A DNA stretch of 64,000 nt from Euglena gracilis (GCA_039621445.1 CP154956.1:12523443-12587442), one strand, 5' to 3'; counted from the first letter of the stretch, positions 8,728-20,343 are shown. Numbers and translations: made by a program. The notes: a model not told the origin generated them from the letters alone.

Positions 8728-11290
8728 GTCACTCCCCCCCTTGTGACGAAAGTCGGGGGTTTCACCCGCCCTCCTCTCGCTTTCCTTGGGATGGGAATGA
8801 AAGACACTTTGAATTTTTGCAACGCAATTGCGACAACATGGTTCGGCAATGTGCATAGGTGGCGAAACGGTATGGAGGAATCTATAACCCATAGATCCCA
8901 TTCCACCATACCGAGCCCCCCCCCCCACGGTTCTCACCACCGTGAAAGGAAATGGGGGTCCAACGACACTCAAAAAAAAATCCTTTCTTGAATGGATAAA
9001 AGTCAGCCCCCCCCCCCCCACGGTACTCCCAACCGTGAAGGGAATGGAGGGTCCATTATCACCAAAAATCCTTTCGGTGATACCTCCCTGCCAAAAAATA
9101 GGCAGACACTCTAAGGGGCGACACCAAAGTGCGCGAGCATCAAAATGCGCAGGTCCGGCGGCCGTATGGAAAAGCCACAGTGCATTAAAATGTCGTCAAC
9201 AGCCGGGACAGAAGGTTCCGCGGACCTGAAGCGCACTCCTCTTTTCCACGCACGTTTATTTTTTTAACGACTTCAAGGCCCTTAGAAGGCAACTGCTTAA
9301 TCACCGACCACCCCCCCGCCCGGGGGGGTGAGTGACTTGTTTTAAATCAGAGTGATTGGGGTTGAGTGACTCCGGCGCCGAAAAAAAGCTTTTTGGCCTA
9401 AAAAGGCCCAGAGTAGCCAACCCCCTTGGGCGGGGTGGTGGTGCCTGGCTGGTCATTTGAAAAATGAGTGACCGACTGGTTTTTCCAAAAAAAAGTTGAG
9501 TGACCCCACTCTCCCTCTTTGGGCCCGTTAAAAAAAAATTCTTTGGTCCAATGAATACAGTCTCTGGTTCTTGAGTCAGAGAATTTTTTGCAGTAAAAAC
9601 CATGTGTTACACGACGGTTTGTCATCACAATTTGTTTTAAAATTGTTTTGAAACCAATTTTTTAAGTTTTGAACCTGAGTTTCTCAAAAGGCTTGAAATC
9701 AGCTGAATGTGAACCGCGCAAGCCATTCTGAGCAATGGACTTTCAAAAAAAAACTGTGGCACCAAGCTGCCCCCCCCCCCCGGCCAGAAATTGGACCAAA
9801 AATGACGAACACTTAGGAAAACCTAGTTTGCAGTTCCAACATGTCAGATCCGTTTCCAACAAAAAATTCCCAAACCGTTGCACAAAAGAATTGCAGTGCA
9901 TGGAGAGAGGCAGAAAGCAGACAGGGACAGTACACAGGGACAGCACACACTGAAACCATAGGCAGAATCAGGTCCAGCTGGTGTCTTAAGTTCAAATCCC
10001 AATGAATAAATTCAGCACTTTAACCCCACCAGGGGTGTGATTTGACCCCTGCAAGGGAACACTGAGACATTTTAAGGGAGAAAGAAGCAAACCTTGAGCT
10101 TCACCTGCAGCAACATTGACTGGACAACCAAATCCCACTGAACCAGCACACAGGGGTGTCAATTGACGACAGTGCACCCTACCAAGGGAACAAATGACAA
10201 AAAGCAGGGGGAGAAAAAAGCAAACCTTGAGCTTCACCTGCAGCAACCTTGCAGCTGGACTTCGCCAACTTCAGCACACCAGTGCAACGCCCACATTATG
10301 ATTGAAACTTGACTTGACTTGACACGACCAGCAGGTACAATTCCAACACCTAAAAGATGAAAAAGGGTGTCGTGCATCTAACTTGGAAAACCTCATTCAT
10401 CAGAGCTCCACATAAGGTTTCCTGGATACGTGGTTTCTTCAAAACAAACAGGCCCATACTAAACATTAGGACCCGTGGAGCTACACATTAGGATCTCCAA
10501 TTTAGGAATCAGCCATATCTCGCAGATATTTTGCGTATGTTTGTGAACACCAAAATGCGCAGGTCACCGTCCTGCGCATTAAAGTGACAACAATTAAACT
10601 GATCGCGCATTAATTGGCCCACCGGTAGATGAAAATCAGCCCCCCCCCCCACGGTACTCCCAACCGTGAAGGGAATGGAGGGTCCATTATCTGAAAATAG
10701 ATGAAAATCAGCCCCCCCCCCCGCCGAGGGGAAGGCCTTGGGGAGAAGCTTGCCGGCGAGAGGTGGGCTTGACTTGCCCCCCCCCCCCGAGGGGAAAGAC
10801 TTGGGGAAATGATTGCCCCCCCCCCGGCGAGAGGTGGGCTTGACTTGCCCAAAGGTGAGAGAATGATAAAATAGCCCAATCAAACCGATTGGTGAAAAAG
10901 ACTCCCCCCCACGAGTGCCACCGACCCGTGGGAAGGGAAAAGAGGGTGGGACCCATTCAAAGCCCACCGCCTTGAAACTTGGGTCACCCCCCCCCTTAAT
11001 AAAAAATACATATTCCTCTTTCGGGATAGGGGGCGCAAACAAAAAGTGTGCGGTGTCGAGGTCAGAGCGGCAAAATTACCATCTCCACGTGCTCCTCGTA
11101 CATGTTCACTCCACATGTTCACTCCACGTGCTCCTCGTACACCAATACCAGAAAGCAGCTGCTTCCGCCTTGTTGATGGACCTGAGTTGGCAGACGAAAC
11201 GGGACCACACCAAAAATACAACCAAGATCCAAATAATACAACAATACACCATCACCAATGGATAAATTCAATACCATGACGGCGGACGGG
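8728..11290. other. gene-free repeats: C-run and G-run modules
   Basis: No conserved frame was seen. A 60 bp block ending ACGGTACTCCCAACCGTGAA occurs at 9000-9060 and again at 10627-10690. A 28 bp block GCAAACCTTGAGCTTCACCT occurs at 10088 and 10221. CCACGTGCTCCTCGTACA is repeated near 11083 and 11126. Many C-runs of 8-14 bases are present. Confidence 0.6.
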
Positions 11291-12098
11291 CAATAATGCC
11301 CCCAAGTGGTGATGGTCGCCAAAGCCATTGACTCGACAATTTTTGTTGTTGTTGTTCAAGTCGATGGGCTTCGGCGTCTTCCTTGGGTGCTGGTTTGCCT
11401 TCCCTTAGCGTGGTGGCAAACCATGCACACCGAAAATTTAGCAATGTGGCTTAGCCCAGCCAAACCGACGGGGCAACCTCACAGCCACATTGTCATTAAC
11501 CTCCCCCCTCCAACACTTGGAGAAGGTTGTCAAAAGAACAAACCCTCGGTTGCACTTCCGGTGGTTTGTCCTCTTTAAGTATTTTTGGTGAAACTTCCAA
11601 ACCGGAATCCACCCACAACAACATAAACAAAACGGGTGGCAATCATGCACTCATTCAACGTTTTGCTTTTGTTGTTGTTGGCAATATCCCTTCCCGGGTG
11701 GGTTCCAGGGTGGGATCCTTTGACTGGAAAACACCCACCCATAAAAAAATAATAAGATCCCGGGCTAGTTTCCCCCTAGCCACGAGAATCTTTCATTCAC
11801 CCTTGAAATCCTTTCACGGGAGTTCAATGGAAAATGGTAGAAAAATCAACGGGGGCAATGAAATGTCCTCGATTGCCCACACCATTCTCACCCAAACCAG
11901 GGTGTGGTGGTGATTGAAGATTTCAGGGGAGAAATTTAAAAAAAACGAAACCAATGACGAGGAAACTCTCGTCATTTTTCCCAGGGCCTCAGCCCTGTGA
12001 TGGGGTCCACCTGCATCTGTGAAGGGGCATAGAATGGGACCTCCCCCTCCCCAGGCAACCACTCCAGGCCCTTTTTCACCTCCCTTTCCCCCCTTTTT
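11291..12098. other. possible 3' flank or LTR of the Ty3/gypsy element
   Basis: This lies downstream of the minus-strand integrase and chromodomain. It is where a 3' untranslated region or LTR would be expected. I could not find a matching second LTR or a clear TG...CA end, so this is by position only. Confidence 0.2.
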
Positions 12099-12416
12099 TC
12101 AGGTTGCTGTTGCCTTTAAATCCTTAGAGACATCTAACGGCAATCCTTTTCCCAGGCAATACGCTATTACGTCACTATTGTACTCCTGGAAAAAATGTTC
12201 CACCGGTTCCCAATTTGCCTCCTCGAACCCTTGCCATTTCGTTAAGAAAAACATTTTTCCCTTAACGAACTTGTGGTTTAGGATTTTATCCACTAACCAG
12301 GTATGTGGGGCACCTTCCGCCTCAGGTACCGTCCGCCGGTGGAAAAATAGGGGGATAGGCTTATCAGATGTGGGGTCCTCCACATATACCTTCAAAGCCT
12401 TCCGATGGGCCTTCAT
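12099..12416 (-). pseudogene. chromodomain of Ty3/gypsy (chromovirus-type) integrase
   Basis: The frame holds WLVDKILNHKFVKGKMFFL followed by TKWQGF and ANWEPVEHF. This is the aromatic-cage and WxxFxxANWEP pattern of chromodomains found at the C terminus of chromovirus integrases. It lies directly after the integrase core in another frame, so one frameshift separates them. In intact elements the domain directs integration by binding modified histone H3. Here it is part of a dead copy. Confidence 0.85.
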
Positions 12417-13221
12417 AGCCTGGTTTTACCTCAATTAGGTATGAATGAACTCCCTCCCTTGCGGTAACCTTGCAAGGGCCCAACCAACGGGAATCCAATT
12501 TTGTGCCACTATCGGGGGGTCTCAGGTACCACACCAGATTCCCCACCTCCAATGGCTCCCAACCGTCCAAGCCACGGTTGGCCCGAGCACATTGCTTGGC
12601 ATGCAAATTATTCATTTTGCCAGCCACTACCAAATCAATTTCTCTTTGCCGAGAGAAAAATGATCTGGCATCTTCGCAATCCCTTAACGGTTCATAAGGT
12701 AAACCACCCAATGAACGGTGTCGACCGAACAAGATTTGAAATGGGATTAGGCCACTCTCCCCCGGCGTATCATGGATACGGTCTAGTGCTTGGGGGAGGG
12801 CTCCAACCCAATTCAACTTCTCCTCAACCTGAATTTTTTTGAGCCGTTCCATTATTTGTTGGCCAGCCCTCTCCGCCCTACCATTCGCCTGGTGATGGTA
12901 GGCTTGGGAGTAGGCTTGCCTAATTCCCATCAAGGCACACATTGTCTGCCACCATCCGGCAATAAAATGTGAGCCAAGATCGGAAGTAATAATGGAAGGG
13001 ATGCCAAAAGGTCTCCAAGCATGGAACAGCATTTGCTTGGCTGCCTTGGCTCCCGTAAATCCTTTTGCTAGGTGGGGGATCGCCACTATCCAACCGGAGT
13101 GACGATCCACACACACAAGCATGGAGTCGTAAGAATTACCTTCCCACTCCACGAGAGGCATGCTAAACATGTCAAGGGCCACCGAATACATTACGGCTGG
13201 GGGTATGGGTGTAGATTCCAC
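12364..13221 (-). pseudogene. Ty3/gypsy integrase catalytic core
   Basis: The DDE core has Asp17 (ALDMF), Asp81 (TSDLGSHF) and Glu117 (RAERAGQ), giving the D,D35E spacing. Downstream are the usual HHQANGRAER block and a C-terminal module with RWLGPCKVT. Intact proteins insert the LTR cDNA into host DNA. The HHCC zinc domain that should precede the core is on the far side of the TIR element at 13229-14060. The gene is therefore split, and it is frameshifted to the chromodomain. Confidence 0.9.
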
Positions 13222-13228
13222 TAAACCC

Positions 13229-14060
13229 TTAAGCCGGCGTTTGAGACGCCGGGCTCAGGACAGAACCGGCGTCCCCACCCACGGGCTTTCCGGACGCCGG
13301 TTCTGTCCTAAAGCCCGGCGTTAGGAACGCCGGCTTTGTCCAAAGCCCGGCGTCCGATTTTCATTCCTAAAAATGTCACCAAAAGTGCCCAAAAGTGGCC
13401 CTAAGGTGCTGGTATGAGTGTTTCAACCATCAAGGACAATGAATTTTGCCATCTGGGGACCATTGGGGTGGATATCCAAATTTGGTGAGAATCGGCCCAG
13501 ATTTGTAAATAGAGTACCGTGCAGCGTGGAAAGATCTGATGAGCACCGCTGGTCGTCTGTTGAAAAGAGCTTTCGATCGAGGGGTAACTTGGTACCCTAA
13601 CGTTGCACGCAGCCCGAGATACGCTCGCGATGGTCGGATCGGCCAGAATCTGAGTCGAAACTTGTGGCAATTTTCAGTGACTTTTGGTTTAAGATACTGA
13701 ATAAACCCTACAGAAACGTTTTTCTTTTTCAAATCAACGATCTGAGGGCCTTGGGGGGGCACCAGAGTTGTGAAATTAGGATTCCCCACTTACAGAAAAT
13801 AAGAGCTCCAGGCGGCGTGGCTGAATTTGGTGGTGATCGCCAGTCGTCTGATGAAAAGAGCTTTCGATCGAGGGGTGACCCTATACCTTGACGATTGACA
13901 CAGCCAGAAATACCCTCGCGATCGCCGGAATTTGGTGAAGTGCAAAGTGGTGTGACATTGCAGATCAGTGGTCGGAGACTGGTCCTGGGAGTGTCCTTTG
14001 GCCGAAGGTTGGGGACGCCGGTTCTGTCCTGAGCCCGGCGTCTCTAAAACGCCGGCTTAA
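13229..14060. mobile_element. 832 bp TIR element, copy 2, inserted in integrase
   Basis: This has the same ends and interior as 7734-8568 (TTAAGCCGGCGTTTGAGACG at the left, the complement at the right). The left end abuts the integrase core and the right side abuts the zinc-domain part. It was therefore inserted after the Ty3/gypsy element. Confidence 0.85.
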
Positions 14061-14062
14061 AC

Positions 14063-14112
14063 AAGAGGTGGCGGACGCCGGGCTTTGGACAGAACCGGCG
14101 TCCGCCACCTCT
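14063..14112. repeat. perfect 19 bp stem hairpin next to TIR element
   Basis: AAGAGGTGGCGGACGCCGG is followed by a loop of about 11 bases and the exact complement CCGGCGTCCGCCACCTCTT. A T-run follows. It resembles the nested hairpins of the TIR family. Confidence 0.8.
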
Positions 14113-14457
14113 TTTTTGTAGTAAAGACTCGCCGGCCTTCGGCACGCTTGGCAAGTCCCACAAAGGCCCATGACTCCTTTAGCAAAATCTCGAGCGAGTG
14201 AGGAATTTGCCCAATCATACCTAAGGGACATGCATTCCAAAGCCTTGGGAATCCCACATGTCCTTGGTATGAGTGGTGATTCCGGATGAGTTTTTCTTGG
14301 AGAGATTTGGGCACACAAAGCCTCTCCGCGAAAAACATTTTGTCACCAAAAACCTTGATATTTTCAGGCCACAGCACCTTTTGAATCCTGGGTAGCCTGA
14401 AAAATTGGTGACCAACGGGGACATTTTAGATATTCCTCCTTCCACGATAAATCCCAC
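14113..14457 (-). pseudogene. Ty3/gypsy integrase zinc-binding (HHCC) domain
   Basis: One frame gives GDKMFFAERLCVPKSLQEKL, then RNHHSYQGHVGFPRLWN. The two Cys follow in another frame (CGTCQACRRP). This is the H2C2 module that precedes the catalytic core. At least one frameshift lies between the His pair and the Cys pair. It is the N-terminal half of the integrase at 12364-13221. Confidence 0.75.
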
Positions 14458-14899
14458 ACAGAACCAGGGGGGATGGGTGAGGAGTCAGTTGTAGATGTAG
14501 CTTCCCCCCCCCCTCACCACTCAAACCACCTGAAGACAACACAGGTGATTCTCGGTCTGCCCCAGGTACCTCAGTGGTAGCCGCGGCAGCAGGTTCAGGG
14601 GTTGGCGTCATTGGCGAAGCTGGTATAGAAGTGGGTGTCAATGAAAAATGCTCCCCCCTTGGCTCTTGGACCTCCTCCACCAGACTTGTCTCATTCCCAA
14701 ACTGGTCAACCCGAGTTGAGAATGAAACATGTTTTCCTTTTTCTCCCTTATTGGGGGTGGAGGTTGAAACCAAACCCTGGGGTTTTGTTCCTCCAAGTGG
14801 TTCTGACTTCCTATCTCCCGGCGGTGCGCACCGTCCACTCGTGTCCCCTGACCCCCACCAAATCCAACATTTTCCCTTAAAACCAAAGGAAAAATGCAT
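14426..14899 (-). CDS. unknown Pro/Thr-rich frame upstream of integrase
   Basis: A 157-residue frame with a low-complexity middle (TPTSIPASPMTPTPEPAAAA) and no motif I recognise. It lies upstream of the integrase in the same orientation, where the RNase H to integrase region would be. It may be an element linker, unrelated host sequence or chance. Confidence 0.2.
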   Translation of the reverse strand: MHFSFGFKGKCWIWWGSGDTSGRCAPPGDRKSEPLGGTKPQGLVSTSTPNKGEKGKHVSFSTRVDQFGNETSLVEEVQEPRGEHFSLTPTSIPASPMTPTPEPAAAATTEVPGADRESPVLSSGGLSGEGGGKLHLQLTPHPSPLVLCGIYRGRRNI

Positions 14900-15024
14900 A
14901 AAAAACTTAAAAATATGCTAAATAGACCCAAAATCACCATTTGGGAATACCTAGCATCACTCAATCTCTCTCCTTGCACAACCAAACCATGGGCGCCCTA
15001 GGAGAAGGAATTTTAATGGAACTC

Positions 15025-15117
15025 TTTAGAAAGCCTTAAAATTAGAGCAAAACCGCCCTCAAAAGGCCTTCTAAAAGGGAAAAACTCCGCCGCCCGGCGG
15101 TCGACCTCAAACGGTCG
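15025..15117. repeat. 95 bp dispersed repeat, copy 2
   Basis: Nearly identical to 8633-8727. It ends four bases before the readable start of the RT frame at 15121, so it may mark the 5' truncation point of that element. Confidence 0.85.
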
Positions 15118-15120
15118 TCA

Positions 15121-16560
15121 AGACAAGGGGGGTGGACAGAACTGACAAGTAGCTTGCTCGAAGAATTCAGTAACGCACAACGGACCGGAGCAGAGACCCG
15201 CTCCCAAAAAAGGGTCTGGGAGGACCCCTCTTGTACCCAAAACCGAAATCTGTTGGCCACCATCCGGTGTCTCGTCGGTGAGGGGGCGGCGTGAAAAGCC
15301 ATCCAAGTCCTGCAGAGCAAAGGGACGCAGGATGTACGAGACCCACGGGTACTACAGAAATTGCAAGACCTGCACCCAAAAGCAGACCCCCCGAATGTTA
15401 GGCGCCCACCACCTGAAACCTTGAACAAATCGCATGACGCAGCAGTTTGGTCAAGCATGGTGAAAGAAAGTGTCCTCAAATTCAACCGCGCCAGTGCGCT
15501 AGGACACTCTGGCCTCCGCATCAGCCACCTCCAAGACTGCCTTTGCCGCCCGGGAAATGGAGCCCTCCTGCAAGGTGAAATCCCGCAACCGCGTTCTCCC
15601 ATCTGGTGTTCAGCCTCACTGACAGCGCTCACCAAAGAAGGGGGTGGATTACGACCAATTGCCGTTGGGGAAACATTGAGAAGGATCGCCGGAAAAACAA
15701 TCCTGAAACACCCGCAAGTTTGCAATGAACTGGAATCATTTCTCCCAACGCAATTGGGACTGGGGGTACCGAACGCTACAGAGTTCATCGCACAAGGGGT
15801 GCAACACATTGTACAAGCACTCCAAGCATCCCCCAATTGGGCACTCTTACAGGTAGACTTTCGCAATGCCTTCAACAACGCACACAGAACACAAATGCTT
15901 AAAATGGCCGCTGAAAGAATTCCTTCTTGCTGGAACTACCTCTGCACGGCGTATGCACAACCAACCCCCTTATTCTGCGGAGACACACTTCTCACCTCAC
16001 AGCAGGACACACACCAGGGATGCCCCATGGGCCCGATCGGGTTCTCATTGGTGCCGCAGGAGCTGGTGGAGAAAATCCGAACCGACACGGGACTCTTATG
16101 GCGCGGTTGGCACTTAGACGACGGAGTGCTCATTGGCCAACCTGAAAGCATTCACACCGCAGTGCAGCTCCTGAAAGCCACTGGACCATCAGTGGGGCTA
16201 CATCTCAATCCACAAAAATGCATCACCTGGGGACCTTGTGGGGCAGACATTGCAGCCAAGCACAACATGACACACAAACCCTGGCTGCCTGGGGAAGGCA
16301 TCAAAGTGTTAGGGATCCCGGTGGGGTTCCCAAGCACAACAACCTTCTTGGACAACTCTTGGGCGGCAGCATATGGGCAGCAGATGAAAGTCTCATCGAA
16401 AAAATCACCAATCTGGGCGACAGCCAGATCGCACATCATTTGCTCCGCGACTCAGATGGCTGCAAAATCACACCTGCGCTTCCACGGTGGTGGGGCGAAC
16501 CGAATCCACCGACCAGTGGCCCAGCCTACTGGATTTGAACTGTTCAGGTGGGAAGGCTAG
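15121..16560 (+). pseudogene. non-LTR retroelement reverse transcriptase (first half of nested element)
   Basis: The frame is open from 15121 with one TGA at 15292-15294. The related copy has Pro-Ala here (GEGAPAKAIQ against GEGAA, stop, KAIQ). RT blocks follow in order: RPIAVGETLRRIAGKTIL; GLGVPNATEF; motif A LLQVDFRNAFNN; PTPLFCGD; motif B HQGCPMGPIGFSL; motif C GWHLDDGVLIG at about 16105-16137; then LHLNPQKCITWGP and IKVLGIPVGFP. The two motif C aspartates are present (HLDD in place of YxDD). A frameshift near 16430-16480 ends the good match. The C-terminal third lies at 17925-18996 beyond an inserted element. The protein would copy element RNA at a nicked target. Confidence 0.9.
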
Positions 16561-16564
16561 TGTA

Positions 16565-17915
16565 CAGATGGGGTAGCCCCATGGAATGTCAGGGTGTGTG
16601 CGCAGAGGAGGGAAGGTAGGGTGGGAGGGAGGGAAGCAGTGTGCAATTCGTAGCGGAGTGTCGCAGGTGGAAGGTGTCAAACATGCGGCGAGGTGTGATC
16701 AGGCGTTCCCATGTCGGGGGGGGGGGAAGGAAGGAAGGGCAGAGGGAAGGGTGAAGGGTGTCGTTTTTGCGAACGGGGCAGAGAGCTGGACGTCTGGCCG
16801 AAGCCACGTCCAGTACTGTTGGACAGAGCGTGAGGGGAGCAAGGGTGTTAGAAAGCCAGAGGCGGAGGGCTGGTCACTTACTGATGACCTGCTCAGAAGG
16901 CAGCAATCGTGTGACCCAGCTCCTTGGTTGGGCGGCCACCCCGGAAAACAGGGCCAGGGACAGGCCCTGCTGCAGTTCCGCCAGGAAGACACTCCTGGCG
17001 CCACCGGAGGCGGTGGCGCCGAGGCGCTGCCGTAACTCCTCCCATACGCGCTGGCTGTCACCCCCAAAGGAACCCCACACGCTGAGGATCAGCGGGGAGA
17101 ACCGCGCACCTCGGGACTGGCAGCGACCTCCGTACTTAGTGGTCTTTTTAAGGGCTCGGCTGCGAAGTAGTTCCCACGAGGCGGGTAGGCTCCAGCTGGC
17201 ACTGGGTGGTGAGGGGTGATTAATGCCCACATCGATGGCCCAGGATGTTGCGCTTGACCAGTGGGGGAGGAAGATGTCAGCGTCCCGTTTTTGATCAGCG
17301 GCCACCGAGATCTCCAGGGCGTGGGGGATCCCCCGGGCCTGTAGCTGAGAACCAAGGAAGTGCTGTACCCGGTGGTGTCGCTCCCACAGCTTGTTCTTGT
17401 GGCAGCACAGGGCGTGGTCCTCGAAGGGATCAACTACTTGTCCGCAGCCGAGGGGGCAGGGGGAGCCAGCCAGGCTGAGGGGGATGATGGGCAACCCCAA
17501 GTGCCATTTCAGCATGAGGCGGAAGGATGCACCGTCGACGGCAAACCCAGCGGCCTTAGATGGGCGGGCCCCAATCCAGCTTGAGCAGATAGAGTTGCTT
17601 TGGTGCTCAAAGCGGATACGGTCCCGATCATTGAGGGCTGATAGGAAGGCCGGACGTGCAGCCTGGCGCAGCTGCTCGCTCCACCACGCCTGGTTGTGAT
17701 GGGAAGTGTCCTCAGGGCTCAAGGAACTTCCACCGATCCATTTCCGAACCGGCTCGAAAGCGTCACCCAAGCGGGTCTGTAGGCCGGACAGCAGCTCCGA
17801 TAGTCCGTCAATTGGGGCCTGCAAAATCACACGTCTCCTCCGGGCGATGGACTCCCAACCCATGTCCAGAGGCATCCAGCAATGCTCGGAGACGATCATC
17901 AAGAGCTTTTAGGAC
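16565..17915 (-). mobile_element. second retroelement inserted in opposite orientation (3' part)
   Basis: This block separates the two halves of the plus-strand element. It carries the C-terminal third of a related element on the minus strand. I did not find a clear poly(A) tail or target duplication, so the exact ends are uncertain by some tens of bases. Confidence 0.7.
16874..17902 (-). CDS. retroelement C-terminal domain: Cys/His motif and nuclease-like domain
   Basis: This 342-residue open frame lacks RT motifs. It has RFEHQSNSICSSWIGARPS, then the Cys/His block CPLGCGQV followed by DHALCCHKNKLWERHH, then AADQKRDADIFLPHW and SWAIDVGINH. The arrangement is a CxxxC...HxxCC...RH motif followed by two Asp-containing strands. 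It is shared with 18.1-19.0, 4.7 and 25.2 kb and fits a PD-(D/E)XK-like endonuclease that nicks the target. That activity is an inference. The frame is intact and GC-rich, which suggests a younger insertion than its host element. Confidence 0.75.
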   Translation of the reverse strand: MMIVSEHCWMPLDMGWESIARRRRVILQAPIDGLSELLSGLQTRLGDAFEPVRKWIGGSSLSPEDTSHHNQAWWSEQLRQAARPAFLSALNDRDRIRFEHQSNSICSSWIGARPSKAAGFAVDGASFRLMLKWHLGLPIIPLSLAGSPCPLGCGQVVDPFEDHALCCHKNKLWERHHRVQHFLGSQLQARGIPHALEISVAADQKRDADIFLPHWSSATSWAIDVGINHPSPPSASWSLPASWELLRSRALKKTTKYGGRCQSRGARFSPLILSVWGSFGGDSQRVWEELRQRLGATASGGARSVFLAELQQGLSLALFSGVAAQPRSWVTRLLPSEQVISK

Positions 17916-17924
17916 ATCCTTGGA

Positions 17925-18996
17925 GTGGCCCTGACGACACAGCAGCGACGACAAGTTTGCACTCCCTTACACCTTGGGGGAAGCTGCATTAAAGATCCCT
18001 GCCTCATTCATGGGCCGGCACGGCTCGCAGCTCTTGCCAAATTCTATGCCAAAGGCAGCACTGTGATACAGCTACCCCTCTACGCAGCCAAGGTGGATCA
18101 TGCATCCGTCCAAAACGCAGTACGCACAGTGCAGACATTCACTGGCCCCAATGTGGGCCCCTTGCAACGACGGCTTGACCATCCAGACGACATCAGGCTG
18201 GCGGACAATGACTAGCATACTCAACACTGGTGGACAACCCACCTGCATCGGGCCTCCCTCGACAAACTCTACTCCAGCAAGACTGTCGGAGACACAGAAC
18301 GGATTGGGGTCAGCTTGGATGAGAGCGACACCCCTGGCCTCACTTCATACAAACATTCCATCAGAGGAATACATCATCTCATTGAAGTGGTGGCTTGGAG
18401 TGCCCCTGCTGGATGCCAAAGATTCTCCTAAGTGCCCAGGATGTGATGCAGCAGTGGACGAGTGGGGAGACCACCCACTGTGTTGTGCACGCAACAATTA
18501 CTCCGAAAGGCACAACGCCCTGCAAGACAAGCTGTTCGAGATCCTGAGGACTTCTGGACAAGGTGTCACCAAGGAAGTACAAATCCCAGATCAACCGGAT
18601 GAACACCTCAGGTCGGCTGATCTGCTCCTGTCCGCCTGGAACAACGGCCAACCGACTGCGCTCGACCTCACCATAGTCCACAGCTGGCAAACGGCCAACC
18701 GACAAAGCAAAGAAAAATGGAAGCTGTTCCTAAAACAGAAAGAAAAACAGAAACATGACAAGTACGATGAGCCCTGCCAAAAGGCAGGATGGAGCTTCGC
18801 CACAGCCGCCTTCGGCACATGGGGTGGCTGGGGACCGGAAGGAGCCAAGAACGTCAAACGAATACTACAAAGGGCTGCCTCCTGGCAAGAAGGAGAGCAG
18901 CAGCAGAACAGAACCAATGAACTGCAGGAACAACTATCTATATCCCTAATAAGGCAAATTGTCAAAATCCTGGCAACCAAAGCACGAATACCTTGA
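17925..18996 (+). pseudogene. non-LTR retroelement C-terminal third (second half of nested element)
   Basis: Two frames continue the element begun at 15121. The frame at 17925-18215 (PLHLGGSCIKDP, AALAKFYAKG) is the thumb-side region. After a frameshift, 18200-18996 gives WWLGVPLLDAK, the Cys/His block CPGCDAAVDEWGDHPLCCA, RHNALQDKLF, then RSADLLLSAW and ALDLTIVHSW, ending at TGA. The Cys/His block and the two Asp motifs are complete. With 15121-16560 it makes one element split by an insertion. Confidence 0.8.
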
Positions 18997-19855
18997 ATGA
19001 CAGCGGGCACACCCACTCACAGCGCCCAGGTCCCATGACCAAAGACACTGAAACCAACAAGCAAGAACCCAGAGACCTGAGGCGGACCGCTCCAAAACCA
19101 CTCCAACGAACTCACTCACCCGGGCCCCCACCCGTCCGCCGTGTTTCAAGGTTGTTTTTTGGGCATTCCGGGGCACTTTTCATTGATGGCAACCCTCAAA
19201 AAATCGTGATGGCCAAATCCGGTGTTTTTTTCAAAGAAAAATATTCCCTTCAAAAAATTGTTTTTGCTAGGGGCCCAAGGGTGACTAATGGGGGGTGACT
19301 AACTAGGGGCAGGGTTGACGTTGTTGTTTTTTTAGTTCTAATGTCAACTTTTTTGGTCATCAAAGTGACCTTTTTTTAGTTTTTCTAGACCCAAAAAATG
19401 TTCAAAATTTTTTTTCACCCAAACCATCCATGACTTCCTTCTTTTCTTTTTTTAAAAAAAACATGTGTTTTTTGTTTTAGAGCGTTTTTTAGGGGAAAAA
19501 CTTGTCCCCTAAAACGTAATGCCGAAAATTGGTGCATTTCCACATCCAAAACAGAATTTTTTGGGCCATTCTTTCAACAATGGAGGCCTGGACCCCCCCC
19601 AGAGCGGCGCGCCTAGCCTCCAGTGGCCCAATATGCATCCCAAAAAACATAGTGGGCACGCCTGTTTTTTTTCGACGTTTTTTTTCAAACAATGTTTTTT
19701 TTAAAAATTAAAACTAGGTTTTCAAAGTATGGTTTGGGTGCGTGCACCCGTGAACCGACCACGGTTGCGCAAGGTGTAATCCGTGATCGGAATTTGAATT
19801 TTTTGGGTTTTTTACATTTGTGTTTCTGTCTGTCCTCTGCTTTTCCCCACAGTCC
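18997..19855. other. T-rich and A-rich gene-free stretch
   Basis: Long T-runs and A-runs with no conserved frame. It ends in a pyrimidine-rich TTTTCCCCACAG (19841-19852) that resembles a splice acceptor for the exon at 19853. Confidence 0.4.
19742..19769. repeat. GCACCCGTGAAC phrase, left copy
   Basis: GCACCCGTGAACCGACCACG recurs almost exactly at 20344 on the other side of the exon at 19853-20078. Related copies flank the exons near 29.8 and 32.1 kb. Confidence 0.75.
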
Positions 19856-20078
19856 GATGAAGCGTTTTGCCAACATGATGGAAGCACAGATGCCCCGCCC
19901 CCCCAACGCAGATGAATTTTTGGCTGTTTTACGTGGTGCCGGCTCCCTAGGAGCTGCTGCAGTGGATGCCCTTTTAGGCAGTCTCCCCACCAGTGGTCAA
20001 AATTGTGACTTGGGCCACAAGAACCAGCCAAAAGTGTTCGTTGTTCCGTTTGTTGCGAGACGTATCATTTTGTGCTGA
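19853..20078 (+). CDS. exon of unknown protein with RPPxxxEFLA motif, second paralogue
   Basis: Behind the acceptor-like CCCCACAG the frame reads KRFANMMEAQMPRPPNADEF, then LAVLRGAGSLGAAAVDALLG, and ends at TGA 20076-20078. It matches the motif at 3972-4028 and on the minus strand near 32000-32085. The helix after the motif is Ala/Gly/Leu-rich, unlike the first copy. The exon lies between two copies of the GCACCCGTGAAC phrase, which suggests one mobile unit of about 0.65 kb. The function is unknown. Confidence 0.45.
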
Positions 20079-20343
20079 GTTGCGTCGCGCGCCGAAAAAA
20101 GCGTGGTTTTGTCAGGGTTGTCGTTGAGTTACCCGTCCTGTTGTCCTCTGACCATGCCAAAAGGCATTGCGAGCATGTGCCTCGCACCGAAATTTAGTTT
20201 GCCACGTGTCAGTTCCCTATGCCACCACTTGCATTCCTGCCCCTCAAGTTCACCAGGTTCGCCATTTGTTTCACATCCTCTTCCCTACTGCGTGAATGTT
20301 TTTCCTTTTTTTAATGTAAAATTCCGTCCACGGCTGCCGTTTG

